In this document: one piece after another, positions 9,221-19,157 of the stretch | How the letters are laid out: each line of letters opens with the position of its first letter | Numbering within the stretch: position 1 is the first letter of the stretch | Source: Moraxellaceae bacterium | GTDB taxonomy: Bacteria > Pseudomonadota > Gammaproteobacteria > Burkholderiales > Rhodocyclaceae | Assembly: GCA_031119205.1 (NCBI GenBank) | Contig: JAVHYF010000024.1 | Location: forward strand, 1 to 64,000 | DNA length: 64,000 nt | Reading direction: 5' to 3' | The notes under the pieces: model-generated | What the model saw: the letters and a program-made list of their open reading frames with translations, nothing else | Databases searched by the model: none | Told to the model about the DNA's origin: nothing | Program-made: the position numbers and the translations under genes

Positions 9221-11512
9221 ATGCCAAAGGCCCGACCGTTCCGCCAGGCCCTGCAACCGCTTGCCCTCAGCCCCGTCTCGCTGGCCGTGCTGACCGCACT
9301 GAGTTCTCCGGTGCGCGCCGAGCAGCCGCTGCACGTCGATCCGCGCCTGTTGCTCGTTGCCCAGACCGGGGCAGTCACCGCCCAGCCTGCGAGCCCTACG
9401 CCCCCGACCGTACTGGAGGCGGACGTCATCGAAGGCCGCAACGAAGTAGAGGTGAATGCGCGCGGCAAAGTGCGCATGGAGCGTGGCAATGTCCAGCTTG
9501 ATGCCGAGCATCTGAAGCTGAACCAGGTCACCAACGACGCGCAAGCGGAAGGGCAAGTGGAGTTGCGGCGCGAGGGCAACCTTATCCGTGGTCCGCGTGC
9601 GCAGTTGAACCTGGATACTTTCGAGGGCAGCTTCGAAACACCGTCCTATGTCGTGAAGCCGCCAACCCGTCGTGGGGTGGCCGAGGACGTGGTCGGATCG
9701 GGCGAGGCCCGGGAACTGCGCTTCGAGGGCCACAACCACTACCGGTTGTTCAATGCCACCTATTCGACCTGCCCGGCACCAGCGCCGGACTGGTATCTGC
9801 GCATGCCCAATCTCGGTCTGGACTTTGACCGCGATCTGGGCGAGGGCTACAACGGTACCCTGGTGTTCAAGGGCGTGCCGATCGCTTACCTGCCGTGGGC
9901 GGAATTCCCGCTCTCCGGTGGCCGGCAGAGTGGTTTCCTGCCGCCTACGCTGGGAACCTCGACCAATACCGGCCTAGACATCAGCGTACCGTATTACTTC
10001 AACCTGGCCCCCAACTATGACGCCACCTTCGCGCCGCGCTGGATGGGGCGTCGTGGCGTGCAGCTGAACGGTGAGTTCCGCTACATCACGCCAAGCATCA
10101 GCAACGGCCGCCTGCAGGCCGAGTGGATGCCGCGGGACGACCTGACCCAGGAGTCCCGCTCGTTGGCGTCGTGGCTACATACGCAGGATTTCGGGCGTGG
10201 CTGGTCGGGCTTTGTGAATGCGTCCGAGGTGTCTGATCTGAACTACTTCGCCGATCTGTCGACACGCATCGCGTCGACGTCGCAGTCTTCCCTGAACCAG
10301 CAGATCGGGTTGAACTACAGTAGCGGCACGTGGCTCAGCGCCGGGGTCAACGTGCAGCGCTTCCAGGTCATCACTGGCGCCACGCCCTACAGCCGTCTGC
10401 CCCAGATCACGGCACGTGTAATGCAGCCTGACGCTGCGGGCTTCAGCTTCCAGATGCCGGCCGACTTCACCAGCTTCCGCCACCCGACCGATGACGAGGG
10501 CACGCGCAGCGTGGCCTACCCTCAGCTGTCGCTTCCGCTGGAGCGGGCAGGCTACTTCCTCGTGCCGAAGATCGGTGCGCACCTGTCCTACTACAACCTG
10601 GATCGTCGCAGCACCAGCAACTCCACCCAGACTGCGATATCCCGCACGGTGCCGATGGCCAGCGTGGATGCTGGTTTGCGTTTCGAGCGCGACACCCGTT
10701 GGGGTACAACGGATTACATCCAGACGTTGGAGCCGCGCGTCTTCTATCTGCGTACCGCCTACCGGGACCAGTCCGACATTCCGGTATTCGACACCTCACG
10801 CGCCGACTACAACTTCGCGCAGCTGTACGCCGACAACGTCTATTCGGGCTATGACCGCATCGCAGACGCCAACCAGCTCACGGTCGGTGTCGCTTCGCGA
10901 TTCGTCGAATCCGCGACCGGAATCGAATGGCTGCGGCTGAACCTCGGTCAGCGCTTCTATTTCGAGGAGCAGCGCGTCACCCTGCCGGGCGAAGTGCCGC
11001 GGGAAGGGGCTGTGGCGGACTGGCTGGCGGGAGTCACGGGCCGCATCCACCCGCAGTTCTACGTTGATACGTTGCTGCAGTACGACCCGCGCGCAGACGA
11101 GAGCGAACGAGGCACCTTCTCGCTGCGCTACCAGCCTGAGCATGCGAAGGCCCTGGCTGTGTCCTGGCGCTACAAGCGTAATGAGTTCCGTGATCTGGAC
11201 GTTTCCGGGCAGTGGCCGATCTGGGGCGGCTGGTATGGCGTGGCACGCTATAACCGCAGCCTCAGGGACCATCGCGTGAACGAAGGATTGGTGGGGCTGG
11301 AATTCAAGGGCGACTGCTGGGTGCTCCGCACGGTGTATCACAAGATCATCAACACCAAGCAGGAGTACAACAGCGCGATCTTCCTGCAGCTCGAATTCAA
11401 CGGACTCGCTGCCATCGGGTCCAACCCTGTAGAGCTCCTGCGTCGTAGTGTCAGTGGCTACGGCAAGATCAACGACACGTCCGTCCAGGACCCCGTCTTC
11501 GGCGCACGTTAA
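9221..11512 (+). CDS. lptD: LPS-assembly protein LptD
   Basis: Outer-membrane beta-barrel that inserts lipopolysaccharide into the outer leaflet with LptE. 763 residues: signal peptide ending near SSPVRA, an OstA/LptA-like periplasmic domain (~65-190, VIEGRNEVEVNARGKVRME...), then the barrel. Cysteines for inter-domain disulfides are present (STCPAPAPDWYLR and, near the C-terminus, GDCWVLR); the C-terminal site has one cysteine where E. coli has two adjacent ones. A TTG at 9185 is in frame, but the ATG at 9221 gives the expected signal peptide. First gene of the lptD-surA-pdxA run. Confidence 0.96.
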   Translation: MPKARPFRQALQPLALSPVSLAVLTALSSPVRAEQPLHVDPRLLLVAQTGAVTAQPASPTPPTVLEADVIEGRNEVEVNARGKVRMERGNVQLDAEHLKLNQVTNDAQAEGQVELRREGNLIRGPRAQLNLDTFEGSFETPSYVVKPPTRRGVAEDVVGSGEARELRFEGHNHYRLFNATYSTCPAPAPDWYLRMPNLGLDFDRDLGEGYNGTLVFKGVPIAYLPWAEFPLSGGRQSGFLPPTLGTSTNTGLDISVPYYFNLAPNYDATFAPRWMGRRGVQLNGEFRYITPSISNGRLQAEWMPRDDLTQESRSLASWLHTQDFGRGWSGFVNASEVSDLNYFADLSTRIASTSQSSLNQQIGLNYSSGTWLSAGVNVQRFQVITGATPYSRLPQITARVMQPDAAGFSFQMPADFTSFRHPTDDEGTRSVAYPQLSLPLERAGYFLVPKIGAHLSYYNLDRRSTSNSTQTAISRTVPMASVDAGLRFERDTRWGTTDYIQTLEPRVFYLRTAYRDQSDIPVFDTSRADYNFAQLYADNVYSGYDRIADANQLTVGVASRFVESATGIEWLRLNLGQRFYFEEQRVTLPGEVPREGAVADWLAGVTGRIHPQFYVDTLLQYDPRADESERGTFSLRYQPEHAKALAVSWRYKRNEFRDLDVSGQWPIWGGWYGVARYNRSLRDHRVNEGLVGLEFKGDCWVLRTVYHKIINTKQEYNSAIFLQLEFNGLAAIGSNPVELLRRSVSGYGKINDTSVQDPVFGAR

Positions 11513-11524
11513 GGTAAGTCTTCC

Positions 11525-12811
11525 ATGCGATTCTCCGTACGTATCCTTTCCTTCCTTCTTCTCCTGTTGCCATTGTGGGGGCAGGCTGCGGCGCTGGACC
11601 GCATCGTCGCTGTGGTGAACAACGAGGTCATCACCCAGCTCGAACTCAATGGCCGCGTGGCGACCGTGACAGCCCAGCTGCGCCGTCAGGGCACGCCGTT
11701 GCCGTCACAGCAGCAACTGCAACGACAGGTACTGGAGCGCATGATCACGGAACGCCTGCAACTGCAGACAGCTCGTGAGCAAGGCGTCCGTATCGAGGAT
11801 GGCGAGCTTGATCGGGCCGTTCAGCGCATAGCAGACAGCAACAAACTGAGCTTGGCCGATCTGCGCAAGGCGGTGCAGAGCGAAGGTGTTGCCTGGAACA
11901 GTTTCCGCGAGGACATCCGCTCGGAGATCACGACCGCCCGCCTGCGGGAGCGCGAGGTGGACAGTCGCGTGACGGTCAGTGACAGCGAAGTGGATTCTTT
12001 CCTGGCTGCTGATGCAGCAGCCGGTCCCGGGCGCGAATATCTCGTCTCACATATCCTGCTTCGGGCTCCCGAAGGTGCCCGGCCGGAGCAATGGGCCAGG
12101 CTACAACAGCGTGCGGGCGAGATAGTCAGACTGATCCAGCAAGGCGATGACTTTGCCAAGCTGGCCGCGTCTTTCTCGGAAGCGCCGGATGGCATGCAGG
12201 GCGGCGCTTTCGACTGGCGTCCGCTGGAACGCCTGCCAGCCTTGTTTGCTGACGTGGTGGTGCGCATGAAGCCCGGGCAGGTCAGCGACCCCTTGCGCAG
12301 CGCTACCGGTCTCCACTTCGTCAAACTGGTGAATGTCCGCGAGGCTGCAACCAGGACTGAGCAGATCCAGCAGACCCGCGCCCGCCACATCCTGCTGCGG
12401 TCCGCTGACGGCATGAACGAGGCTGAAGCACGCCGCCGCCTGAACGAGCTGCGGGAGCGGGTCGTCAATGGTGGCGATTTCGCGGAACTGGCCCGCAATT
12501 TTTCCAGCGACCTGACGGCAGCCAAGGGCGGTGACCTTGGCTGGTTGTCTCCGGGCGATACCGTGCCCGACTTTGAACGTGGCATGGATGCCCTGCAGCC
12601 CAATGAGGTCAGTCCGCCAGTGCAGTCGCCGTTTGGCTGGCACCTCATCCAGGTGCTGGAGCGTCGCACCGTGGATGTGACTGAAGACCGTCGCCGTGCG
12701 CGTGCCCGCAACGCCCTGCGCGAGCGCAAGGCCGATGAGGTCTACGAAGACTGGCTGCGTCAGCTGCGCGATCGCTCCTACGTCGAGCTGCGCCTGGATC
12801 AGCCGTCCTGA
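11525..12811 (+). CDS. surA: periplasmic chaperone / peptidyl-prolyl isomerase SurA
   Basis: 428 residues: signal peptide ([20 protein letters not shown] then AAA), SurA N-domain, and two parvulin domains (~175-275 and ~290-385), each with the FAxLAxxFS pattern. The C-terminal helix completes the chaperone core. Escorts outer-membrane beta-barrels, LptD among them, so co-transcription with lptD 12 bases upstream is functionally sensible. Confidence 0.96.
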   Translation: MRFSVRILSFLLLLLPLWGQAAALDRIVAVVNNEVITQLELNGRVATVTAQLRRQGTPLPSQQQLQRQVLERMITERLQLQTAREQGVRIEDGELDRAVQRIADSNKLSLADLRKAVQSEGVAWNSFREDIRSEITTARLREREVDSRVTVSDSEVDSFLAADAAAGPGREYLVSHILLRAPEGARPEQWARLQQRAGEIVRLIQQGDDFAKLAASFSEAPDGMQGGAFDWRPLERLPALFADVVVRMKPGQVSDPLRSATGLHFVKLVNVREAATRTEQIQQTRARHILLRSADGMNEAEARRRLNELRERVVNGGDFAELARNFSSDLTAAKGGDLGWLSPGDTVPDFERGMDALQPNEVSPPVQSPFGWHLIQVLERRTVDVTEDRRRARARNALRERKADEVYEDWLRQLRDRSYVELRLDQPS

Positions 12812-12819
12812 AAACTTTC

Positions 12820-13845
12820 ATGAGCGGTCTGCCTGTCATTGCGGTTACCAGCGGAGAGCCGGCCGGCATCGGGCCGGAGTTGTGTGCAGCGCTGGCAGCA
12901 CGCGCATGGCCGGCGCGTCTGGTGGTACTGGGTGACGCGGCTCTGCTGGCGGAACGTGCAGCGGCGACCGGGCGACAAGTCGTCTATCGTCCTTATCGGT
13001 CCGACAATGCGCCCGTGCCGGGAGCGCTAGAAGTGCTGCACGTGCCCCTCGCGCGTCCTGCACAGGCCGGGCAACTGGACGCGGCCAATGCCGCCTACGT
13101 GCTGGCCTTGCTGGACCGCGCCTGCGATGGCTGTACGGCGGGCGAGTTTGCCGCGATGGTTACCGCGCCGGTGCAGAAAAGCGTCATCAATGACGCAGGC
13201 ATAGCCTTCAGCGGCCATACCGAATACCTCGCAGAGCGCACCGGCACGCCGCAGGTCGTCATGATGCTGGCGGGCGAGCATGGTCCGGACGATGCACGCA
13301 GCTGGTTGCGCGTGGCACTGGCCAGTACCCACCTGCCTCTGCAGAAGGTCAGCAGCGTGCTGACCGCTGAATCGCTGGAACGCACCTTGCGCATCCTTCA
13401 TGCGGACCTGCGCGACAAATTCGGTATCGCTTCGCCACGCATTCTGGTGGCCGGCCTCAACCCGCATGCGGGTGAAAGCGGGCACATGGGGCATGAGGAG
13501 ATCGATGTCATCGAGCCCTTGCTCGAGCGCCTGCGCGGCGAGGGCATGCAGCTCATCGGCCCTTTGCCGGCTGACACGCTGTTCGTGCCGAAGCAACTGC
13601 AGCGCGGCGACGCGGTGCTGGCCATGTATCACGACCAGGGGTTGCCGGTGCTGAAGTACGCGACCTTCGGTGGTGGCGTGAACATCACGCTGGGCCTGCC
13701 CATCCTGCGCAGCTCGGTGGACCACGGTACTGCACTCGATCTGGCCGGAAGTGGCCGCGCGGATGCCGGTAGCCTGTTCGCGGCAGTGCAGTGTGCGCTG
13801 GACATGGTGGCGTCACGTGGGGCCGAGAGCGAGGCGCGGGCATGA
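12820..13845 (+). CDS. pdxA: 4-hydroxythreonine-4-phosphate dehydrogenase
   Basis: Oxidises 4-phosphohydroxy-L-threonine in the DXP-dependent pyridoxal phosphate pathway. 341 residues with the family motifs [37 protein letters not shown] and [12 protein letters not shown], which supply the metal-binding histidines. Eight bases after surA and overlapping the next gene by ATGA. The surA-pdxA-ksgA order is classical, interrupted here by the patatin lipoprotein. Confidence 0.96.
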   Translation: MSGLPVIAVTSGEPAGIGPELCAALAARAWPARLVVLGDAALLAERAAATGRQVVYRPYRSDNAPVPGALEVLHVPLARPAQAGQLDAANAAYVLALLDRACDGCTAGEFAAMVTAPVQKSVINDAGIAFSGHTEYLAERTGTPQVVMMLAGEHGPDDARSWLRVALASTHLPLQKVSSVLTAESLERTLRILHADLRDKFGIASPRILVAGLNPHAGESGHMGHEEIDVIEPLLERLRGEGMQLIGPLPADTLFVPKQLQRGDAVLAMYHDQGLPVLKYATFGGGVNITLGLPILRSSVDHGTALDLAGSGRADAGSLFAAVQCALDMVASRGAESEARA

Positions 13846-14768
13846 AGCGTCGTGAGCTGCTGGGCGCAGGGCTGGCTGCTGCCATGCTCTCCGCCTGCGC
13901 GAGCAACAAACCGGTGGAAATTCCTGCGTCAGCCCCCGTTGGGGTGACGCCTCCGCCAGGGCCTGTCCCCGTCGTTCCTCCACGCAAGCCGCGTATCGGC
14001 TTTGCGCTGGGTGGCGGTGCCGCGCGTGGCTTTGCCCATGTCGGCGTCATCAAGGCGCTGGAGACACAGGGTATCGTGCCGGACGTGGTGGTCGGCACCA
14101 GCGTAGGGAGCGTCGTCGGAGCGCTGTACGCGGCAGGCGGCGATGCGTTTGCACTGCAGAAGCTCGCCTTCCAGATGGAGGAGAGCGCGCTGACCGACTG
14201 GAGCGTGTTCGACCGCGGTTTCATCAAGGGTGAGGCGCTGGAGCGCTTCATCAACCAGCAGGTGGGCAACCGCCCCATCGAGCAGCTGAAGCGTCGCTTC
14301 GGCGCCGTGGCCACCGACCTCGGTCGTGGCGAGATCACGGTCTTCGCGACCGGCAACGTGGGTCAGGCGGTGCGCGCGTCTTCGGCGATTCCTGGTGTGT
14401 TCAGTGCGGTGACGATCCGCGAGCGCGAGTACGTCGATGGCGGCCTGGTCAGTCCGGTTCCGGTGCGCGCAGCACGCCAGATGGGTGCCGACATCGTCAT
14501 TGCGGTGGATATCTCCTCGCAGGCATCCGGGCGCCGCCAGCAGGGCAACCTCGACCTGATGATCGACACCATCGCGATCATGGGCCGCACCATCGCCAAC
14601 TACGAACTGAAGGAGGCCGATGCCGTGGTGCGCCCGGACATCGTCGGCCTGCCGGTGAGCAACTTCCAGCAACGCCACGAGGCCATCCTGCGCGGTGAGC
14701 AGGCTGCCTATGCGGTGTTGCCGCGCATCCGCGAACGCATCGCGGCCTTTGGCAAGCAGGGGCTCTGA
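13842..14768 (+). CDS. patatin-like phospholipase, predicted lipoprotein (RssA-like)
   Basis: 308 residues. A signal peptide with lipobox LSAC (Cys at ~19) and a proline-rich spacer precede a patatin domain. The oxyanion motif [13 protein letters not shown], nucleophile elbow GTSVG (Ser) and the Asp of [12 protein letters not shown] form the Ser-Asp dyad. A lipid acyl hydrolase facing the periplasm is inferred; the true substrate is unknown. The ATG at 13842 overlaps the pdxA stop (ATGA), so an upstream in-frame start is rejected. ksgA starts 4 bases after it. Confidence 0.85.
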   Translation: MKRRELLGAGLAAAMLSACASNKPVEIPASAPVGVTPPPGPVPVVPPRKPRIGFALGGGAARGFAHVGVIKALETQGIVPDVVVGTSVGSVVGALYAAGGDAFALQKLAFQMEESALTDWSVFDRGFIKGEALERFINQQVGNRPIEQLKRRFGAVATDLGRGEITVFATGNVGQAVRASSAIPGVFSAVTIREREYVDGGLVSPVPVRAARQMGADIVIAVDISSQASGRRQQGNLDLMIDTIAIMGRTIANYELKEADAVVRPDIVGLPVSNFQQRHEAILRGEQAAYAVLPRIRERIAAFGKQGL

Positions 14769-14772
14769 CGAC

Positions 14773-15564
14773 ATGCCCGAAGGCCATATCGCCCGCAAGC
14801 GCTTCGGGCAGAACTTCCTCCACGACCGCAACATCATCGGCAAGATCGTCGCGGCGATTGCCCCCAAAGCCGGCGAAACGGTGGTCGAGATCGGTCCAGG
14901 CCTGGGGGCGCTGACGCAACCGCTGCTGGCGGCCAGTGGTCACCTGCATGTGGTGGAGATCGACCGCGATCTCATCGCGCGCCTGAAGGAGACCTATGCG
15001 CCGACGCAGCTCAGCATCCACGAAGGCGATGCGCTGAAGTTCGACTTCGGCACGCTGCCGACGCCGTTGCGCGTGGTGGGCAACCTGCCCTACAACATCT
15101 CCACGCCCTTGCTGTTCCACCTTGCCAAGTATGCAGAGCAGGTACGTGACATGACCTTCATGCTGCAGAAGGAGGTCGTTCAGCGCATGGTGGCGGAGCC
15201 CGATACCGAGGAGTTCGGGCGCCTGTCGGTGATGTTGCAGTACCGCTTCAGCATGGCGCGCCTGTTCGACGTGCCACCGGGCGCATTCAACCCGGCGCCG
15301 AAGGTGACCTCTGCCATCGTGTGGATGCAGCCGCGCCCGGTTGCGGAGCTGAAGTGTCGCGATGCGGAGTTGTTGTCGCGCATCGTGACCGCCGCCTTCG
15401 GCCAGCGTCGCAAGACCTTGCGCAACACCTTGCGCGAATGGCTGGGTGACGAGGATTTCAGTGCGTTGGGCATCGATGCCGGCGCGCGCGGCGAGGTGCT
15501 GGGCGTGGATGACTACGTGCGCATCGCCAACCACCTCAGTGTGCGGGACGGGCTGGAGCGATGA
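14773..15564 (+). CDS. rsmA: 16S rRNA (adenine1518-N6/adenine1519-N6)-dimethyltransferase
   Basis: KsgA/RsmA, 263 residues. Dimethylates two adenines in the 3' hairpin of 16S rRNA during 30S maturation, using SAM. Motifs: GQNFLHD at the N-terminus, SAM-binding VEIGPGLGALTQPLL, and catalytic NLPYNIS. The ATG at 14773 gives the standard start; the longer frame runs into the previous gene. Overlaps ybeY by ATGA, joining two 16S maturation factors. Confidence 0.96.
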   Translation: MPEGHIARKRFGQNFLHDRNIIGKIVAAIAPKAGETVVEIGPGLGALTQPLLAASGHLHVVEIDRDLIARLKETYAPTQLSIHEGDALKFDFGTLPTPLRVVGNLPYNISTPLLFHLAKYAEQVRDMTFMLQKEVVQRMVAEPDTEEFGRLSVMLQYRFSMARLFDVPPGAFNPAPKVTSAIVWMQPRPVAELKCRDAELLSRIVTAAFGQRRKTLRNTLREWLGDEDFSALGIDAGARGEVLGVDDYVRIANHLSVRDGLER

Positions 15565-16022
15565 ATCTGCCGCGCCGCCTGAACCTGTCGGTGCAATACC
15601 AGGTGAGCCAGGTGAGCGATCCGGCGTTGCCCACGCGGCAGCAGGTACGCCGCTGGATTCGCGCTGTTGAGCCGGGTGCCGCCCAGATCGCAGTGCGTTT
15701 CGTCGATGCGGATGAAGGCCGTACCCTGAATCGTGATTACCGGGGCAAGGACTACGCGACCAACGTGTTGTCGTTTCCCTACGAAGTCGAGCCCATGCTG
15801 ATGGGTGACCTCGTGCTGTGCTGGCCGGTGCTGCTCGCGGAAGCGGCTGAGCAGGGCAGGACAGTGGAGCAGCATGCTGCGCATCTGGTCGTGCATGGCA
15901 CCCTTCACCTGCAGGGCTACGACCACGAGAATGAGGCCGAAGCCGTGGAGATGGAGACTATCGAGCGGGAGATACTGCTTGGTTTGGACTATCCTGATCC
16001 TTATGCAGGTGAAGAACGATGA
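15561..16022 (+). CDS. ybeY: endoribonuclease YbeY (rRNA maturation factor)
   Basis: 153-residue metal-dependent RNase needed for 16S 3'-end processing and 70S quality control. The zinc motif HGTLHLQGYDH (three His) and the upstream NRDYRGKDYATNVLSFPY segment are diagnostic. phoH, its usual upstream partner, is absent here and rsmA takes that place. A very long hairpin lies right after the stop. Confidence 0.95.
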   Translation: MNLPRRLNLSVQYQVSQVSDPALPTRQQVRRWIRAVEPGAAQIAVRFVDADEGRTLNRDYRGKDYATNVLSFPYEVEPMLMGDLVLCWPVLLAEAAEQGRTVEQHAAHLVVHGTLHLQGYDHENEAEAVEMETIEREILLGLDYPDPYAGEER

Positions 16023-16026
16023 AGGC

Positions 16027-16080
16027 GGAAACGTGAAACGTGAGGGGTGGCGAGTCGCCACCCCTCACGTTTCTCGTTTC
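16027..16080. repeat. long near-perfect palindrome between ybeY and corC
   Basis: The 19-base arm at 16035-16053 is exactly complementary to 16055-16073 with a single base between. Outside it, one T-T mismatch (16034/16074) is followed by six more pairs, so 16028-16080 folds into a 26-bp stem. The outer part is made of 7-base units (GAAACGT, then GAGGGGT), the same unit found at 54546-54622. No T run follows, so it is not a simple terminator. It lies 5 bases after the ybeY stop. Confidence 0.9.
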
Positions 16081-16105
16081 AACCTTCCCGCATCACCTCC
16101 GACTT

Positions 16106-16948
16106 ATGGAACCTTCCAGTAGCCGACCCAGATTCCTTGAACGACTGTCCGCCCTGCTGTCGCGGGAACCGGAAGACCGCGGCGCACTGATCGACCTGCT
16201 GCACGCCGCCTACGAGCGCAATCTCTTCGATGCCGATGCGCTCAGCATCATCGAGGGCGCACTGAACGTCGCCGACATGCAGGTGCGCGACGTGATGGTG
16301 CCGCGTGCGCAGATGGACATCATCGGTATCGACGACCCCTTCGAGGAGGTCGTCTCCTTCGTACTGGAGACTGCGCACTCGCGTTTTCCGGTGGTGGGCG
16401 AGAACAAGGATGACGTGCTGGGCATCCTGCTGGCGAAGGACCTGTTGCGGGCCCGCAACCAGGACAGCTTCAGCCTGAAGGACAATCTCCGGCCGGCAGT
16501 CTTCATTCCCGAATCCAAGCGCCTCAACGTGCTGCTGCGCGAATTCCGCGTCAGCCGCAACCACATGGCGATCGTGGTGGATGAGTACGGTGGCGTGTCC
16601 GGCCTGCTGACCATCGAGGATGTGCTGGAGCAGATCGTCGGCGACATCGAGGACGAATACGACTTCGACGAGGATGCCGACAACATCATCACCGATCAGT
16701 CGGGCCGCTACCGCGTCAAGGCCATCACGACGCTTGAGGACATCAACGAGGCCTTTGGCACGGAGTTTCCGCGCGATGACGCGGATACCATCGGCGGCAT
16801 GGTCATCGCTCGCCTCGGCCGTCTGCCCAAGCGCGGCGAGGTGCTGCAGATCGACAACCTGCGCGTGCATGTACTGCGGGCGGACAGTCGCCGCGTGCAT
16901 ACGCTGCTGGTGGAGCGTCTGACGTCCGTGCCGACCGTGGGAGGTTGA
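16106..16948 (+). CDS. corC: CorC/HlyC-family CBS-domain protein
   Basis: 280 residues. Tandem CBS domains (~65-185; VRDVMVPRAQMD and MAIVVDEYGGVSGLLTIEDVLEQIVGDIEDE split over both) and a C-terminal transporter-associated CorC_HlyC domain. Lacks the DUF21 membrane part, so it is the soluble CorC type, linked to magnesium/cobalt handling. The exact role is uncertain. The ATG at 16106 is preferred to one at 16040, which would lie inside the palindrome. lnt, its usual downstream neighbour, is missing; a terminator follows. Confidence 0.92.
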   Translation: MEPSSSRPRFLERLSALLSREPEDRGALIDLLHAAYERNLFDADALSIIEGALNVADMQVRDVMVPRAQMDIIGIDDPFEEVVSFVLETAHSRFPVVGENKDDVLGILLAKDLLRARNQDSFSLKDNLRPAVFIPESKRLNVLLREFRVSRNHMAIVVDEYGGVSGLLTIEDVLEQIVGDIEDEYDFDEDADNIITDQSGRYRVKAITTLEDINEAFGTEFPRDDADTIGGMVIARLGRLPKRGEVLQIDNLRVHVLRADSRRVHTLLVERLTSVPTVGG

Positions 16949-16971
16949 GTCCCGGGGCGGTGCCGGAAGAA

Positions 16972-17003
16972 AGCAAAACGCCCGCGTATGCGGGCGTTTT
17001 GCT
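16972..17003. terminator. bidirectional terminator between corC and the convergent secreted-protein gene
   Basis: A 14-bp perfect stem, AGCAAAACGCCCGC (16972-16985) with GCGGGCGTTTTGCT (16990-17003), loop GTAT. The A4/T4 tracts within the arms give U-rich ends in both directions. Serves corC (plus) and the gene ending at 17018 (minus). Confidence 0.88.
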
Positions 17004-17017
17004 GTGGGCCGAGCGGC

Positions 17018-17431
17018 TCACACCGGCAGGTTGCGGTCGATCTGGTTGCAGAGATTGTTCACCCACTTGTGGTAGTTGGGATGGATCTGCGCTGCAGCGC
17101 CTTCGCCGCGGTAGTTCATCTCGGTGCTGTCCGCATAGGCGACCGAATAACCAGCGGCCTGGTAGGCGACGTCGACTACGACCGTGTGGGCGCGCACCTG
17201 TATGGCCAGCCGCAGCTTGCCGGGCTCTTCCGAACGCACCTGCCAGCCGAGGTGGCGGCCGCCATTGACGATGGCATCGCGCACCTGGGCGGCGGTGCGT
17301 GCGCCGTTGCTCGGTTGGATGACGGTACGCTGGATGGGCTCACCCACCGGTACCGCGCGCGCAGCCAGCGCGCTGCCGGAGGAGAGGCCGATGACGAGAA
17401 TGGCGAAGAGCCGGATGATTTGCTGGAACAT
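17018..17431 (-). CDS. small secreted protein of unknown function
   Basis: 137 residues. Signal peptide (MFQQIIRLFAILVIGLSS then GSALA), then a mature domain with regular alternating hydrophobic strands (KLRLAIQVRAHTVVVDVAYQ) and a C-terminal helical YHKWVNNLCNQIDRNL. I do not recognise a named family. The ATG at 17431 is preceded by a purine-rich stretch and opens the signal peptide; the frame extends 14 codons further upstream. Monocistronic, convergent with corC. Confidence 0.75.
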   Translation of the reverse strand: MFQQIIRLFAILVIGLSSGSALAARAVPVGEPIQRTVIQPSNGARTAAQVRDAIVNGGRHLGWQVRSEEPGKLRLAIQVRAHTVVVDVAYQAAGYSVAYADSTEMNYRGEGAAAQIHPNYHKWVNNLCNQIDRNLPV

Positions 17432-17631
17432 GGTGCGATCTCCCTGTTGTAGCGGCCGCGCAGGGCGCGACACGCGATGTGTCTGAAGCCTGGCCCGGGC
17501 GCCGTGCCGGGAAGGGCTGCGCAGCCTAACAAGCAGGCAAGGTGCTCAACAATCCGGCCAATCGGGCGAGTGGTCGTTGGCGGATAATGGGAGCCTGACC
17601 ATTGCCATTCTTCTCCCCGGAAGCCTTTTGC

Positions 17632-18024
17632 ATGCCACAGACCCTTTCCGCCGTCCGTATCGACAAATGGCTGTGGGCCGCCCGTTTCTTCAAGACCCGC
17701 ACGCTGGCGACCGAGGCGGTGGAGGGCGGCAAGATCCACGTCAATGGTCTGCGCATCAAACCTGCCAAGGACGTGAAGCCGGGTGACCGGGTCGAGATCT
17801 CCATCGGCGAGACGCGCTGGGAGCTGGTCGTCCAGCAGCTCTCGGAAAAGCGCGGCCCGGCCACCGTGGCCCGTACGCTCTACGAGGAAACGGCGGAGAG
17901 CAGTGCGCGCCGCGCCGCGCTTGCGGAGTCACGTCGCTTTGAAGTGGAGCCCGCCGACTGGATGCCCGAGGGCCGCCCGACCAAGCGTGCCCGGCGCATG
18001 CTGGAGCGCCTGCGCCGGGGCTGA
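17632..18024 (+). CDS. hslR: S4-domain RNA-binding protein, Hsp15-like
   Basis: 130 residues. The S4 fold occupies the first ~70 ([32 protein letters not shown]), followed by the basic C-terminal extension typical of Hsp15 ([17 protein letters not shown]). Hsp15 recognises stalled 50S subunits carrying nascent chain-tRNA and helps recycle them. Start chosen at 17632; an in-frame ATG ten codons upstream lacks family similarity. Precedes ruvB by 41 bases. Confidence 0.9.
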   Translation: MPQTLSAVRIDKWLWAARFFKTRTLATEAVEGGKIHVNGLRIKPAKDVKPGDRVEISIGETRWELVVQQLSEKRGPATVARTLYEETAESSARRAALAESRRFEVEPADWMPEGRPTKRARRMLERLRRG

Positions 18025-18052
18025 TCGCCTCCGCCGCAGCACGGGCCCCGCT

Positions 18053-18058
18053 TATACT
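18053..18058 (+). promoter_or_regulatory. -10 element candidate close to the ruvB start
   Basis: TATACT at 18053-18058 sits only 7 bases before the ruvB ATG (18066). If used, transcription would begin at or next to the start codon, giving a leaderless mRNA. No consensus -35 is visible and no Shine-Dalgarno could fit. Confidence 0.35.
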
Positions 18059-18065
18059 GACCGGC

Positions 18066-19112
18066 ATGATCGAAACCGATTCTTTCCAGCCTGGCCGCAT
18101 CGTTTCCGCGTCGAACACCACGCCGCAGGAAGACGCCATCGAGCGCGCCCTGCGGCCCAAGCGGCTGGCCGAGTACGTGGGCCAGAAGAAGATCCGCGAG
18201 CAACTGGAGATCTTCATCCACGCGGCGAAGAACCGCAAAGAAGCGCTGGACCACGTGTTGCTGTTCGGCCCGCCCGGCCTGGGCAAGACCACGCTGGCCC
18301 ACATCATCGCCGCCGAGATGGGCGTGAATCTGCGTCAGACCTCCGGCCCGGTGCTGGAACGTGCCGGCGACCTTGCTGCGCTGCTGACCAATCTCGATCC
18401 GCACGACGTGCTGTTCATCGACGAGATCCATCGTCTTTCGCCGGTGGTGGAGGAAATCCTCTATCCGGCGCTGGAGGACTACCAGATCGACATCATGATC
18501 GGCGAAGGTCCGGCCGCCCGTTCGGTGAAGCTGGACCTGCCGCCCTTCACGCTGGTGGGCGCCACCACCCGTGCCGGCATGTTGACCAACCCGCTGCGCG
18601 ACCGCTTCGGGATCAACGCGCGGCTGGAGTTCTACACGGCGGATGAACTGGGCTACATCGTCAGCCGTTCCGCCGGCTTGCTGAACGTGGAGATCGAGGA
18701 TGCCGGCGCGCTGGAGATCGCCCGTCGCTCGCGCGGCACGCCACGTATCGCCAACCGCCTGCTGCGCCGCTGCCGCGACTATGCGGAGGTGAAGGCGCAG
18801 GGCCGCATCACCCGCGAGGTGGCGGACGCTGCCCTGGTGATGCTGGACGTGGACAGCGTCGGCCTGGATCTGATGGACCGCAAGCTGCTGGGCGCCGTGC
18901 TGGAGAAATTCAACGGCGGCCCCGTCGGCCTGGACAACCTGGCAGCCGCCATCGGCGAGGCGCCGGACACCATCGAAGACGTGCTGGAGCCCTACCTGAT
19001 CCAGCAGGGCTACCTGCAGCGTACGCCGCGCGGTCGCATCGCCACGCCGGCAATATGGCGCCACTTCGGCCTGCTGCCACCGAAGCAGGACGGCGACATG
19101 TTCGGCGCCTGA
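18066..19112 (+). CDS. ruvB: Holliday junction branch migration ATPase RuvB
   Basis: 348-residue AAA+ hexameric motor of RuvABC recombination. Walker [13 protein letters not shown], Walker B DEIHRL, sensor GATTRAG and the C-terminal winged helix ([10 protein letters not shown]) are all present. ruvC and ruvA, the usual upstream partners, are not here; hslR is upstream and DUF502 downstream. Confidence 0.97.
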   Translation: MIETDSFQPGRIVSASNTTPQEDAIERALRPKRLAEYVGQKKIREQLEIFIHAAKNRKEALDHVLLFGPPGLGKTTLAHIIAAEMGVNLRQTSGPVLERAGDLAALLTNLDPHDVLFIDEIHRLSPVVEEILYPALEDYQIDIMIGEGPAARSVKLDLPPFTLVGATTRAGMLTNPLRDRFGINARLEFYTADELGYIVSRSAGLLNVEIEDAGALEIARRSRGTPRIANRLLRRCRDYAEVKAQGRITREVADAALVMLDVDSVGLDLMDRKLLGAVLEKFNGGPVGLDNLAAAIGEAPDTIEDVLEPYLIQQGYLQRTPRGRIATPAIWRHFGLLPPKQDGDMFGA

Positions 19113-19157
19113 TTACTTCTTCTCCCGATCTTCTCCCCACCCTCTCCAGACTGATTC

